Shown one piece after another: positions 29,355-38,094 of a DNA stretch of 64,000 nucleotides. The notes under the pieces were generated by a model, which saw only the letters and a program-made list of their open reading frames with translations, searched no databases and was not told where the DNA came from. The position numbers were made by a program, and so were the translations under genes. This DNA is from Marinobacter halophilus (GTDB lineage: Bacteria > Pseudomonadota > Gammaproteobacteria > Pseudomonadales > Oleiphilaceae): assembly GCF_003007685.1 (NCBI RefSeq), contig NZ_PXNN01000003.1:310001-374000 (forward strand), in the 5' to 3' direction. The stretch's first letter is position 1, and each line of letters starts with the position of its first letter.

Positions 29355-30401
29355 TCAGCGGTCGGTGAGCTTGAGCTCTATCCGCCGGTTTCTGCTCAGC
29401 GCTTCGGCTGAGGTGCCTTCCGTCACCGGGAAGAACTCACCAAAACCGGCCGCCACCATCCGCCGTTCAGGCACGCCCTGCACGGCAAGGTAGCGGACCA
29501 CGGCCACCGCCCGGGCGGTGGACAATTCCCAGTTTGACGGAAATTGCGGCGTGTTGATCGGGATGATGTCGGTGTGGCCATCGATTCGCAGAATCCAGTC
29601 AATATCGTCCGGAATTCGCTCAACCACATCCAGCAGCACGCCGGCGAGCTTATCCAGTTCGCCTTGGCCAGCCTCACCGAGCTGCGCCGAACCGGATGCA
29701 AACAGCAACTCCGAGGGCAACAGAAAACGGTCCCCCACCACCCGGATGTTTTCGTTACTGGCCAGAATGTTCCGGAGCCTGGCAAAGAATTCTGACTGGT
29801 ACTGCTGAAGTTGGCTGACTCGTTCGGCCAGCAGGGTGTTCAGCCGTTGGCTGACGTTGGCCAACTCTTCTTCTTTCTCTGACGTCATCTGTTCCTGCAG
29901 CTCCAGCGCCGAGGCAATCTGTCTCAACTGCTCGCGCAGTGAGGCAATCTGGTTGGACAGCTGCAGGATCATGGTCTGCTGGCTGGCGGACATTTCATTG
30001 TTATCGTCGATGGTTTGTTCCATGCTGGCCAGCCGCTCGGCCCGAGCTTCGGCTGTGGCGGTTTGCTGCATCAGTTGCTCACGGGTGGCTTCAAGCCGGT
30101 TTACCAGTTCGTCGTTCTGGTTCAGGCTGGTGCTGTAGTCGTCCTGGAGGCTGACCATATTATTCTCCAGGGCCTCCGTCTTGCTTTGCTCCAGACCCAG
30201 TAATTGCGACAACTCATTTAGCTGTGTGTTCAGGCGTGCCAGCTGGCTATCGCGGTCAGACAGGGTCTGGGACAGATACAACTGGCTCACGACGTACACC
30301 AGGAGCATGAAAATAACCAGCATCAACAGTGCCGACAGGGCATCGACATAGCCAGGCCAGACATTGATGGTGCTTCGGCTGCGACGCCTGGACCCGATCA
30401 T
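29355..30401 (-). CDS. OmpA/MotB-like stator subunit with long coiled coil
   Basis: The 348-residue protein has a single N-terminal membrane helix preceded by a conserved acidic residue (Asp20 in WPGYVDALSALLMLVIFML), a coiled coil of roughly 150 residues rich in Gln, Leu and Glu (about 45-205), and a C-terminal OmpA-like peptidoglycan-binding domain (RIDGHTDIIPI, SNWELSTARAVAVVRYLAV, RNRRIELKL). This is the plan of MotB/ZorB-type cell-wall-anchored ion-channel partners. It overlaps the MotA/TolQ-like gene upstream by ATGA. It is clearly not PomB, which is encoded at 18058. Neither flagellar nor Zorya effector genes are adjacent, so its role is open; cell-envelope force transduction is my inference. 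Confidence 0.88.
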   Translation of the reverse strand: MIGSRRRSRSTINVWPGYVDALSALLMLVIFMLLVYVVSQLYLSQTLSDRDSQLARLNTQLNELSQLLGLEQSKTEALENNMVSLQDDYSTSLNQNDELVNRLEATREQLMQQTATAEARAERLASMEQTIDDNNEMSASQQTMILQLSNQIASLREQLRQIASALELQEQMTSEKEEELANVSQRLNTLLAERVSQLQQYQSEFFARLRNILASNENIRVVGDRFLLPSELLFASGSAQLGEAGQGELDKLAGVLLDVVERIPDDIDWILRIDGHTDIIPINTPQFPSNWELSTARAVAVVRYLAVQGVPERRMVAAGFGEFFPVTEGTSAEALSRNRRIELKLTDR

Positions 30402-31126
30402 GACAGGTCTTTCCCGCCATCAACCCGGTCAACCAGATTGGTCACGCCGGTCAGCCACTCTTCCAGCCCGTCGTAGAAGCGGTTCTGGGCATGACCGGCC
30501 TGAATGTCGAGGAAACCGAGAATCAGCGAGCCGCCGAGGCCCAGCAGGGAGGAGCTGAACGCGGTGCCCATGCCTTCAAGAGGTGTGAGCAGGCCTTCCT
30601 GCAGTTCTGCAAACACGGTGCCGAAGTCTTGCTGGCTCATGTCCAGGCCGGTAATTACCTGGCCCACCGAATTGATGGTGCCCAGCAGGCCCCAGAAAGT
30701 TCCCAATAGCCCGAGAAAAACCAGCAGACTGATGAAATAGCGGGTGATTTCCCGCTGCTCATCCATTCGGGAGTGAATACCGTCGAGCACGGTACGTAAG
30801 GACAATGTAGAAAGAGTAAACCGGTCGCGCTTGGTGTCTTCGCCCAGTTGCCGTGCCAACGGCTTCAGCAAACGTGGCTCCTGAACGACTGACAGCCCGG
30901 TATGACCGGTACGGAACTGGGCAATCCATTTCAGCTCCGGGAACAACACAAACACCTGACGGTAGGTCAGGCCAATGCCGATGATCAGAACACTGAGAAT
31001 CAGGAGGTTGAAGACCCAGTTGGCCATAAAGGCCGAGATCAGGGGTTTGTGGATCAGGGCGCCGACAATAATGACCACGCCGAGGAAAAGCGTCATCCAG
31101 AAAAGCGTGTGTTTGGGGTTGCTCAT
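30398..31126 (-). CDS. MotA/TolQ/ExbB-type proton channel subunit
   Basis: The 242-residue protein has two N-terminal helices (about 8-30 and 37-56), a cytoplasmic charged region, and two further helices (LVFLGLLGTFWGLLGTINSV and the AFSSSLLGLGGSLILGFLD helix). The LLGTFWGLLGTI segment is the channel helix typical of MotA/TolQ/ExbB family pentamers. It pairs with the OmpA-like gene it overlaps. I chose the ATG at 31126; a TTG four codons upstream is possible and neither has a strong ribosome site. Confidence 0.87.
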   Translation of the reverse strand: MSNPKHTLFWMTLFLGVVIIVGALIHKPLISAFMANWVFNLLILSVLIIGIGLTYRQVFVLFPELKWIAQFRTGHTGLSVVQEPRLLKPLARQLGEDTKRDRFTLSTLSLRTVLDGIHSRMDEQREITRYFISLLVFLGLLGTFWGLLGTINSVGQVITGLDMSQQDFGTVFAELQEGLLTPLEGMGTAFSSSLLGLGGSLILGFLDIQAGHAQNRFYDGLEEWLTGVTNLVDRVDGGKDLS

Positions 31127-31184
31127 AGCGATGGCCAATCTTTTGAGATAGTCCTCAAAACGTTAGCACAGATAGACGATAAAT

Positions 31185-31217
31185 TTGGGGTCAGATGAAA
31201 TTTTCATCTGACCCCAA
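31185..31217. repeat. Perfect 33-base palindrome, REP-like
   Basis: TTGGGGTCAGATGAAA (31185-31200) is followed by one T and its exact reverse complement (31202-31217), giving a 16-bp perfect stem. It lies between two minus-strand genes, 29 bases after the DJ-1 family stop codon. Perfect symmetry with GGGGTC...GACCCC ends resembles repetitive extragenic palindromes mobilised by RAYT transposases; I saw no second copy in this window. It may also end transcription. Confidence 0.72.
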
Positions 31218-31246
31218 CTTCCTGGCCCAGACTCAACCGATCAGCC

Positions 31247-31924
31247 TTACTGCAGGGCCTGCACCACGGCTTTGGCCGCGCCCTCGGAAGACGCCGGGTT
31301 CTGGCCGGTAATCAGCTTGCCATCCACCACAATGTGCGGAGCCCAGTCGTCACCGCAACTGTAGCGGCCGTTATTTTCCTTAAGCATGTCTTCCAGCAGG
31401 AAGGGCACGATGTTGGTAAGCTGCACCGCTTCTTCCTCGGTGTTGGTAAAACCGGTCACGTTGCGACCGCCAACGATATTCTGGTCTGGCTTGACGAACA
31501 CGTTCTTGAACACCGCCGGGGCGTGGCACACGGCACCAATGATCTTGTCCTGCTCATAGGCGGTCTTGATCAGTGCAATGCTCTTGTCATCGTTAACCAG
31601 GTCCCACAGTGGCCCGTGGCCGCCCGGATAAAAAATGGCGTCAAACTGGTTCATATCCACATCCGCCAGCTTTTTGGTGCTGGCCAGCATTTCTTTGGCG
31701 TGAGCGTCTGCCATGAACCGACGGGTGGAGTCGGTCAGTGCATCGTCCACTTCGCTGTTCGGATCGACCGGTGGTTGCCCGCCTTTCGGGGACGCAATGG
31801 TGATGTCGGCACCAGCATCTTTGAAGACGAAAAACGGCGCGGTGAATTCCTCCAGCCAGAAGCCGGTCTTGTGGCCCGTATCGCCCATCTGGTCGTGGGA
31901 AGTGAGTACCATTAGAATTTTCAT
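31247..31924 (-). CDS. DJ-1/PfpI family protein, Hsp31-like
   Basis: The 225-residue protein has the class I glutamine-amidotransferase-like fold with the nucleophile elbow GAVCHAPAVF (Cys about residue 132), preceded by FYPGGHGPLWDL, and the N-terminal MKILMVLTSHD strand. Size and the NTEEEAVQLTNIVPFLLEDM segment fit the Hsp31/glyoxalase III-like branch, implicated in methylglyoxal detoxification and protein-quality control. Substrate is inferred from the family. It is monocistronic, next to the electrophile-response genes but not visibly under the same operator. Confidence 0.9.
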   Translation of the reverse strand: MKILMVLTSHDQMGDTGHKTGFWLEEFTAPFFVFKDAGADITIASPKGGQPPVDPNSEVDDALTDSTRRFMADAHAKEMLASTKKLADVDMNQFDAIFYPGGHGPLWDLVNDDKSIALIKTAYEQDKIIGAVCHAPAVFKNVFVKPDQNIVGGRNVTGFTNTEEEAVQLTNIVPFLLEDMLKENNGRYSCGDDWAPHIVVDGKLITGQNPASSEGAAKAVVQALQ

Positions 31925-32122
31925 ATCAGTCGATCCTCCTGTCGGGAATCGGGAATGTTTTTAGCGCTTCATATAAAGATGTTGTGGCGATCGAGCTATA
32001 TTTCAACAGGAGTTACGGCTGGTGCAGCGTCATGGGTGCCGGGTATGTTTATACTGATCCGACTAACCATTCGAATAAACAGGGCTTTGAGCTGATATGA
32101 CCGCTAATAAGATGCGAGCTAC

Positions 32123-33505
32123 ATGACCCCGGAACACAATGATTTATGGTTTTTGCCGCTTGGCGGCACCGGTGAGATCGGGATGAACCTCAACCTGTAT
32201 GGCCATGATGGCCAATGGTTGATGGTGGATTGTGGCGTTACCTTCCCAAAGCCGGGCCGGGTTTCCGCCGATGGCACGGTGCATCATCGGGGCGAGCCGC
32301 CGGTCCAGATGGCAGATCCCGCTTTTATTGTCGACCGACGGGACCAGTTGGCCGGAATGATCATTACTCACGCTCATGAAGATCATGTCGGTGCCGTGCC
32401 TTACCTGTGGCCGCTGCTGCAATGCCCCATCTATACCAGCCGGTTTACCGCGGAAATCCTGCGCCGCAAACTGGCGGAATTTGATCTGCTGCATCGGGTG
32501 CCGATCATTGAGGTAGACACCGGCGAGCGCCGGCAGATAGGGTCTTTTAATGTGCAGTGGCTGGCCCTGACCCACTCCATTCCTGACCCCAATGCCTTGA
32601 TGATTCGCACCCCGGTCGGCCATATCTTTCACAGTGGTGACTGGAAGCTGGATGACCAGCCTCTGGTGGGGCATGGTTACTCGGTCTCCACCTTTACTGA
32701 TCTGGCGGAGGAAGGTGTGGATGCCATGGTGTGCGATTCCACCAACGCCAACGTGCCCGGCCACTCGTTGTCGGAAGCCGCTTTGCACCAAGGGTTGCTG
32801 GATTTGATCGGTTCGGCCAAGGGCCGGGTGGTGGTGACTTGCTTTGGCAGCAATATAGCCCGCTTGCATACCCTGGCGATGATCGCCCGGGAGACCGGCC
32901 GTTATATGGGCCTGCTCGGCCGTTCGCTGGTCAATATGAGCGGGGCCGCCAAGGCTGCGGGGCTGTGGCCCGGGTCGGACAAACTGATCAGCCCCTCGCA
33001 TCTTGGCTATCTGCCGCGCCACGATGTGCTGGCGGTGGCCACCGGCAGCCAGGGCGAGCCCAGAACGGCCTTGCGCCGACTGGCCCAGGGCAGCCATCCG
33101 GATTTTGAACTGGAGGCCGGCGACACGGTGATTTTCAGTGCCCGGGCGATACCCGGCAACGAAGAGTCTATTGATGCGCTGATCGCTCAGTTACGTAACC
33201 TCGGGGTGATCGTGATTACCGCCGAGCAGGCTGGCGCGCCCATTCATGCCTCGGGGCACCCGGCGCAGGACGAACTGAAGGCCATGTACCAGTGGGTTCG
33301 CCCCAGGATTTCGATTCCGGTTCACGGCGAAGCCGAGCATATGCGGGTGCATGGGGAGCTGGCCAAAGCCACCGGCGTGCCCAGGGCCATGGTGGGGCGT
33401 AACGGTGATTTGTTTATGGTAAAGCCGATACCGGGTATCCGCCGCCAGCTGGTTGCAACCGGGCGATTGGGTTGGCAGAAACAGGCGTTAGTGTGCGTTG
33501 AGTGA
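32123..33505 (+). CDS. RNase J-like metallo-beta-lactamase/beta-CASP hydrolase
   Basis: The 460-residue protein opens with the RNase J type LPLGGTGEIGMNLNLYGH, has the metal motif THAHEDHVGAVPYLW (HxHxDH), a further His in LTHSIPDPNA, the Asp in HSGDWKLDD, and the beta-CASP motifs (VCDSTNAN, ISPSHLGYLP, VATGSQGEPRTAL, FSARAIPGNE, ASGHPAQDEL). RNase J enzymes are 5'-3' exo- and endoribonucleases. This one is about 100 residues shorter than Bacillus RNase J and lacks its C-terminal domain. Gammaproteobacteria normally rely on RNase E, so its role here is open. The ATG at 32123 has no strong ribosome site. Confidence 0.88.
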   Translation: MTPEHNDLWFLPLGGTGEIGMNLNLYGHDGQWLMVDCGVTFPKPGRVSADGTVHHRGEPPVQMADPAFIVDRRDQLAGMIITHAHEDHVGAVPYLWPLLQCPIYTSRFTAEILRRKLAEFDLLHRVPIIEVDTGERRQIGSFNVQWLALTHSIPDPNALMIRTPVGHIFHSGDWKLDDQPLVGHGYSVSTFTDLAEEGVDAMVCDSTNANVPGHSLSEAALHQGLLDLIGSAKGRVVVTCFGSNIARLHTLAMIARETGRYMGLLGRSLVNMSGAAKAAGLWPGSDKLISPSHLGYLPRHDVLAVATGSQGEPRTALRRLAQGSHPDFELEAGDTVIFSARAIPGNEESIDALIAQLRNLGVIVITAEQAGAPIHASGHPAQDELKAMYQWVRPRISIPVHGEAEHMRVHGELAKATGVPRAMVGRNGDLFMVKPIPGIRRQLVATGRLGWQKQALVCVE

Positions 33506-33577
33506 GGATTGGCAGAGGAACTTGGCAAGTTTGATATGGTCATTGCACCAGTCTGTTGGTGAGGTAAAAGGATTGAT

Positions 33578-34270
33578 ATGACAACCATTCGATTGTGGGA
33601 TTTGCCGGTCAGACTGTTCCACTGGTTACTGGTGCTGGCGGTGACCGGATCCCTCGTGACGATCAAAGTTGGCGGGGATTGGATGGCCTGGCACGAGCGC
33701 TTTGGCCTGATGGTGATCGGCCTGCTGTCTTTTCGCATCGTCTGGGGCTTTCTGGGGTCCAGCTACGCAAAATTCAGCCAGTTTGTGCGCGGTCCCGGCG
33801 CTATTGTTGACTACCTCAAAGGGCGCTGGCAGGGGGTTGGCCATAACCCGCTGGGCGCCCTGTCGGTGCTGGCGCTGATCGGTTTGTTCGGGGCTCAGGC
33901 GGTCTCTGGCCTGTTTGCCAACGATGAAGTCGCCTTCTATGGCCCGCTGTATCCGCTGATTTCATCCGATCTGAGCGGTACTCTGAGTGGATGGCATCGA
34001 CAGACCGAATGGTACCTGTACGGCCTGGTCGCTTTGCATGTGGCGGCAGTGTTGTTCTATATCCTGATCAAAAAAGACGAGCTGGTGACGCCGATGATCA
34101 CCGGTAAAAAGCATGTGAGGACAGGTCAGGCGGGGGATGCAAAAGGTGGCGGTGCGCTGGCGTTTGTGATGTCGCTGGTACTGGCGATGGTGGTAGTCTG
34201 GGCTGCCAGCGGTGAGTTGATTTCACCACCGCCGGCACCCGAGCCAGCACCCCAGGATCTGGGGTGGTAG
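33578..34270 (+). CDS. Cytochrome b561-like membrane protein
   Basis: The 230-residue protein has about four membrane helices after an N-terminal IRLWDLPVRLFHWLLVLAV. Likely haem ligands are His in LFHWLL, AWHERFG and the late LHVAAVLFYI. It belongs to the Ni-hydrogenase-type/b561 cytochrome family that carries electrons between quinone and periplasmic c-type cytochromes. A Pro/Ala-rich tail ends the protein (PPPAPEPAP). The ATG follows AAGGATTG. The cytochrome c' gene lies convergent 14 bases away; in many relatives the two are paired, which makes electron exchange between them plausible. Confidence 0.9.
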   Translation: MTTIRLWDLPVRLFHWLLVLAVTGSLVTIKVGGDWMAWHERFGLMVIGLLSFRIVWGFLGSSYAKFSQFVRGPGAIVDYLKGRWQGVGHNPLGALSVLALIGLFGAQAVSGLFANDEVAFYGPLYPLISSDLSGTLSGWHRQTEWYLYGLVALHVAAVLFYILIKKDELVTPMITGKKHVRTGQAGDAKGGGALAFVMSLVLAMVVVWAASGELISPPPAPEPAPQDLGW

Positions 34271-34284
34271 GGCCGTCGCACTGA

Positions 34285-34749
34285 TCAGTCAGCCCGGAAG
34301 CTGTCGTGGCAAGCCTTGCAGGTTTCGCCGACGGCACTGAACTGTCGTGCCAGCGCGGCCCGGTCACCAGACGCAGCAACTTCCTGCAGTTTGTTGGCCT
34401 CACGGCCAAAGTTCATGCCCACTTCCCTGGCCTTTTCCGGCTGCTGGAAGAACTCCGGCTTCAGACGAGTGTCATCGGCTTTGTCCATGGTTGAGTCCGG
34501 GCTGAAGAGCGCACCCATACCGGAATTGGCAACAGCGGCAATGGCATTGGCTGCGGCTTTCATCTGGTCCGCATTGAACTCAACGCCGCCATCAACAGCC
34601 TGCGCTTTGATCTTGCCCATGTTCCACGACATGAACTGATAGGCTGCTTTGCGAGCTTCAATCTGGTCTTCGACGCTCAGTTGCGCGGCGGCGGGCATCG
34701 CGAAAGCGGCTGTCAGCAGTGCAGCGCTCAATAAACCGGTTTTATTCAT
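34285..34749 (-). CDS. Cytochrome c' (c-prime)
   Basis: The 154-residue protein has a cleavable signal peptide (about residues 1-22, ending AAAQ), a four-helix-bundle middle, and the C-terminal haem attachment site CKACHDS, which is the cytochrome c' position. These periplasmic proteins bind NO and CO on a five-coordinate haem and protect against nitrosative stress. Its gene is convergent with the cytochrome b561-like gene. Confidence 0.93.
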   Translation of the reverse strand: MNKTGLLSAALLTAAFAMPAAAQLSVEDQIEARKAAYQFMSWNMGKIKAQAVDGGVEFNADQMKAAANAIAAVANSGMGALFSPDSTMDKADDTRLKPEFFQQPEKAREVGMNFGREANKLQEVAASGDRAALARQFSAVGETCKACHDSFRAD

Positions 34750-34886
34750 TTCAGGTCCCTCTCGTTTGGTCGGATTGGTTCTGTTGCCAATATGCTCTAT
34801 AAAGGCATGGTTATGAGCATCCTACCTGTATAGACTCTTTGCAGACAGTCACCACAGACTAAAGTTCAACCCGGAGATTTTCCACT

Positions 34887-35315
34887 ATGTCGATCTGGAC
34901 CGTTAGCCCCAACCTCGAGCAAATGACTGAAGCCAGCAAGAACACCGCTGTCAGTCACATGGGTATTGAATATCTCGAAATCGGTGACGATTACGTAACT
35001 GGCCGCATGCCAGTTGATTCGCGCACGGTTCAGCCTTTCGGCATTCTGCACGGCGGATCCTCAGTGTTGCTGGCAGAAACTCTGGGCAGCATGGCCGCCA
35101 ATTGCTGCCTGAAAGATAAAGGCACTGTAGCGGTTGGGCTCGACATCAACGCCAACCACATTCGTCCGGTCACCGGCGGCTGGGTTTACGCCACTGCCAG
35201 GCCTCAACATATCGGGGGCACAACCCAGGTCTGGGAAATCCGTTTGGAGAATGAGCAAGGTAAACTGACCTGCATTTCACGGCTGACTATGGCGGTAACC
35301 AAGCGTCCCGGATAA
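34887..35315 (+). CDS. Hotdog-fold acyl-CoA thioesterase (PaaI/YdiI type)
   Basis: The 142-residue protein has the hotdog motif QPFGILHGGSSVLLAETLGS (about residues 51-70), where the Gly-Gly and Glu are the usual acyl-CoA binding and catalytic positions, and a conserved VGLDINANHIRPV strand. It resembles EntH/MenI(YdiI) hydrolases of 1,4-dihydroxy-2-naphthoyl-CoA and other aryl- or acyl-CoAs. Substrate cannot be set. Its last 29 bases overlap the convergent zinc permease gene. Confidence 0.92.
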   Translation: MSIWTVSPNLEQMTEASKNTAVSHMGIEYLEIGDDYVTGRMPVDSRTVQPFGILHGGSSVLLAETLGSMAANCCLKDKGTVAVGLDINANHIRPVTGGWVYATARPQHIGGTTQVWEIRLENEQGKLTCISRLTMAVTKRPG

Positions 35316-36057
35316 CCCGTCTTTGACTAAAAATCGCCAGGATGACGCTGACGATGAGGGTAGTTATCACCACGGTAGGCCCCGTTGGCAGATCCTGCCA
35401 GGCAGACGCGAGCAATCCGAGACCATGTCCTGCCAGGCAAACCAGAATCGCCAACACAACGCCGGTGCCACACAAGTATGTGAGTAGCAAGGGTGCCGCG
35501 ATCAGTGAGGTGAACACCACGTAGATACCGGCGAGTTCTACGGTCAGGGTGATCGCCACCGCAAATAACGGTAAAAACAACCGGTCGGCCCAGCGTTCAG
35601 GCAGCCGAAATTGCCACCACAGCATACTGACGGCCAATGCGGCCAGGGGCCAAAGGTTCAGTGCTGTGGTCCAGAGAAGATCGCCATCCAGAGTGGTGGT
35701 CAGTCGCTGGGCGCCATGGGGGTCATTACTGACGAGCAGGGTGGCCGCGCTGGCACCGACTGCATAGAGCAAGCCAATCATCGCCTCTCGATGCCTGACC
35801 ATGGACCGCAACACCAGACTGACGGCTGACACGGCGGTCAGTGCCAGAAGCAGGCTGCCCACCAGTCTGGCCAGTTGGCCGGCGTCGGGAAACACATTGC
35901 CCGCCAGCAAAATACCCAGTGCTGCCCATTGCGCAATGGCTAGATCGGCAAACACCATACCTCTGGCCAGAACGTGGTGGCCGAGGGGCACCAGCGCTAT
36001 GGAGATCAAGGCGCTGGCCGCGACCGCTGGCCACAGCCAGCCCCAGTCAGTCCACAT
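35287..36057 (-). CDS. znuB: Zinc/manganese ABC transporter permease (ZnuB-like)
   Basis: The 256-residue protein has about eight membrane helices and the ABC-3 family features (LARGMVFADLAIAQWAALG, LLYAVGASAATLLVS, VFTSLIAAPLLLTYL). This is the membrane channel for metal ions delivered by the binding protein encoded immediately upstream, with an 11-base overlap. No ATPase (znuC) follows; the next gene is convergent. The ATPase must therefore be encoded elsewhere. Confidence 0.9.
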   Translation of the reverse strand: MWTDWGWLWPAVAASALISIALVPLGHHVLARGMVFADLAIAQWAALGILLAGNVFPDAGQLARLVGSLLLALTAVSAVSLVLRSMVRHREAMIGLLYAVGASAATLLVSNDPHGAQRLTTTLDGDLLWTTALNLWPLAALAVSMLWWQFRLPERWADRLFLPLFAVAITLTVELAGIYVVFTSLIAAPLLLTYLCGTGVVLAILVCLAGHGLGLLASAWQDLPTGPTVVITTLIVSVILAIFSQRRVIRDAWLPP

Positions 36058-36973
36058 TGCGCGGTGCCTGATGAGTCAGCAGGGCGTCGACCAGCAATCC
36101 GATAATGTTCTGCAGGCTTTGCTGGCCGGGTTTGCCAGTGACCGTAGCGGGCATGACAACCTTGGGAACGCCGGACTGGTTGGCAAGCCAGGTCGCCGGC
36201 CGATCATCTTGATAGGATGCCACCAGGATCAAGGCAGCGTCAGACAGCAGAGGCGTCGCCAGTACGTCGCGCAGATGTCGGCTGCTGGGTGGCAGGCCGG
36301 GTTTGGGTTCCAGATCGGCGACCACAGCCACGTTCAGCCACCGTAACAAGTAATCGAAGGTGGAGTGTTGCGTGACCACGATCATGCCTTCGAGCTGCTC
36401 GGCCGCTGCCCGCCAGGTTTGTCGTTGCAGATTCCACTCACCGCGCCAGCGCAGATAGCGTTGCTGGATAATGCCGCTCTGGTCCGGTGCCAGTGCGCTC
36501 AAACGAGTCGCCAGTGCCTGGGTAATCCTGGGCACCGCATCGGGAGATAGTTGCAGGTGTGGGTCCCCCTCTGGGTGGACATCCCCCATGCTGCGATCAA
36601 CATGCTCATGGCTCTGATGCAGAGGGGTATGATCAGCGGCGAAGAACAAGCCGTCACTGCCCGGTTTGATGTGGCGGTTAGCGGCCCGTGAGATCAGCGA
36701 CGGCAGCCAGCCGGCCTCCAGTGAGGCCCCGGTGCAAACGGCGAGGTCAGCGTTGCGCATGGCTGATATCAGGCTGGGGCGGGCCTCAATGTAGTGAGGG
36801 TCCTGCCAGGCGGTGGTCGCGGTGGTGATCTTGGCATCAGGCAACAGCACCGCCACCAGGCTGGCCCATTCCGGTTCGCAGGCAAACACGTTAAGGCTGG
36901 CGCTGACCTGCGTACTGGCGATTGCCAGTAGCCAGCCGAACGCCAGGGCAAGGGCGCGAGGCTTAGAAGTCAT
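36047..36973 (-). CDS. znuA: Zinc ABC transporter periplasmic binding protein (ZnuA-like)
   Basis: The 308-residue protein has a signal peptide (about 1-25) and the cluster A-1 metal-binding fold. Zinc ligands are suggested by His in WQDPHYIEARP, the DPHLQLSPDAV segment and the VVTQHSTFDYLLRW segment, with an acidic residue near LVASYQDDRP. A short His-rich loop (HQSHEHVDRSMGDVH) between them is the ZnuA hallmark. It starts just before the outer-membrane barrel gene ends (11-base overlap), so it is cotranscribed with it. Confidence 0.92.
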   Translation of the reverse strand: MTSKPRALALAFGWLLAIASTQVSASLNVFACEPEWASLVAVLLPDAKITTATTAWQDPHYIEARPSLISAMRNADLAVCTGASLEAGWLPSLISRAANRHIKPGSDGLFFAADHTPLHQSHEHVDRSMGDVHPEGDPHLQLSPDAVPRITQALATRLSALAPDQSGIIQQRYLRWRGEWNLQRQTWRAAAEQLEGMIVVTQHSTFDYLLRWLNVAVVADLEPKPGLPPSSRHLRDVLATPLLSDAALILVASYQDDRPATWLANQSGVPKVVMPATVTGKPGQQSLQNIIGLLVDALLTHQAPRNVD

Positions 36974-38075
36974 GGGTACCGTGAGCTCCGAAGGTCATCA
37001 CGTATTGCAGGGTGACAGTGTTATCGGCGTCATCAAAATCGTGTGCGCTCTGGTGCGTGTATTGCAGACGCAGTGTGGAAAAGTGGGAACGGGACCAGGC
37101 CAGCATCACATCGGTTTCTTTTAACTGCTGATCGTGGAAGTGATCGCCATGGGCTTCTTTCAGGTCGACCCGGCCATAACGGGCGCCGACGGACCACTGC
37201 GGGGTAAAGCGGTATACCGCGGAGGCATACCAGCCCTGATGGTAATCCGAGGAGTGGGCATGCTCATTCAGCTCGTCGGCATAGAGGTATTCACCGCTCA
37301 GGGTCAGTTGCTGCTGACGTATGTTGCCATTCGGTGACCATTTCCAGACCAGATCTGCGATGTACAGGTTTTCTCCTGTGTAGGCAGCTGCATGGCCATG
37401 GCCGTGATCGTCGTCGTGGCCATGATCATGATCGTCTTCGTGCTCGCCGTGGAGCTGGCGGTTGCGCAAATACGACAGCCCTGCCTGCCAGCTTTGGGCG
37501 GCGCTGATGTCACCCCCGAAACGGGTGTTGATGGTGTATACGCCGATGTCTTCATCACCTTCGGTCAGTTGATTGCCATTGAAGGCCTCGACGCCGACTT
37601 GCCAGTAAAACGGTGTTGGCATCAGCAGATTGACCCGCAGGCCATCGTCGAAATAGTGGCTGCCCAGGAGTGCCCGGTAGGCTGCGGGGCGTTCAACAAA
37701 GTCGTCTTCATGCATATGACGGCTGTTCAGGTAGCCCACCTGTGACAGGAATCGGCCGCCACGAATACTGAGGTTCCAGGGCATGCCGGTGGTCTGCAGG
37801 TAGGCGTCTTCCAGCACCAACTCGGTTTCGCCGTGTTCCTCCTCGAGCACCGCCGTCAGGCGGCCAGCAAACAGATCGTCGATGGGTGCCGACAACGTCA
37901 GTTCGGTGTGGCCCAGGCCAAAGCCTTCGTCCCGGTGCGACAGAGCGGTGGCGTTTTGTTTGTAATAGCCATCCAGCACCACGCTGATGTCGGGGTTCAT
38001 TTCGTTGGCTTGTGCCGATGCAAACGGTACCAGCAAGGTTGAGAGTACGCCGGCGTGAAGGCGGGTAAAGCGCAT
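36963..38075 (-). CDS. His-rich outer-membrane barrel protein of the zinc operon
   Basis: The 370-residue protein has a signal peptide (about 1-24), then a porin-like series of amphipathic beta strands ending in F (VTLQYVMTFGAHGTHDF). Residues about 209-228 form a His/Asp-rich loop (HGEHEDDHDHGHDDDHGHGH). There is no plug domain, so it is not a TonB receptor; a porin-type zinc passage is my inference. The ATG at 38075 follows AAGAGGA; a start 20 codons further up would lie across the Zur-like site and is unlikely. It is cotranscribed with znuA. Confidence 0.86.
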   Translation of the reverse strand: MRFTRLHAGVLSTLLVPFASAQANEMNPDISVVLDGYYKQNATALSHRDEGFGLGHTELTLSAPIDDLFAGRLTAVLEEEHGETELVLEDAYLQTTGMPWNLSIRGGRFLSQVGYLNSRHMHEDDFVERPAAYRALLGSHYFDDGLRVNLLMPTPFYWQVGVEAFNGNQLTEGDEDIGVYTINTRFGGDISAAQSWQAGLSYLRNRQLHGEHEDDHDHGHDDDHGHGHAAAYTGENLYIADLVWKWSPNGNIRQQQLTLSGEYLYADELNEHAHSSDYHQGWYASAVYRFTPQWSVGARYGRVDLKEAHGDHFHDQQLKETDVMLAWSRSHFSTLRLQYTHQSAHDFDDADNTVTLQYVMTFGAHGTHDF

Positions 38076-38094
38076 AGAATATCCTCTTATGATT

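Noticed and set aside
29355..31126. Zorya anti-phage system
   Set aside because: Only the ZorA/ZorB-like pair is visible; no ZorC, ZorD or ZorE gene is adjacent, so a defence system cannot be claimed.
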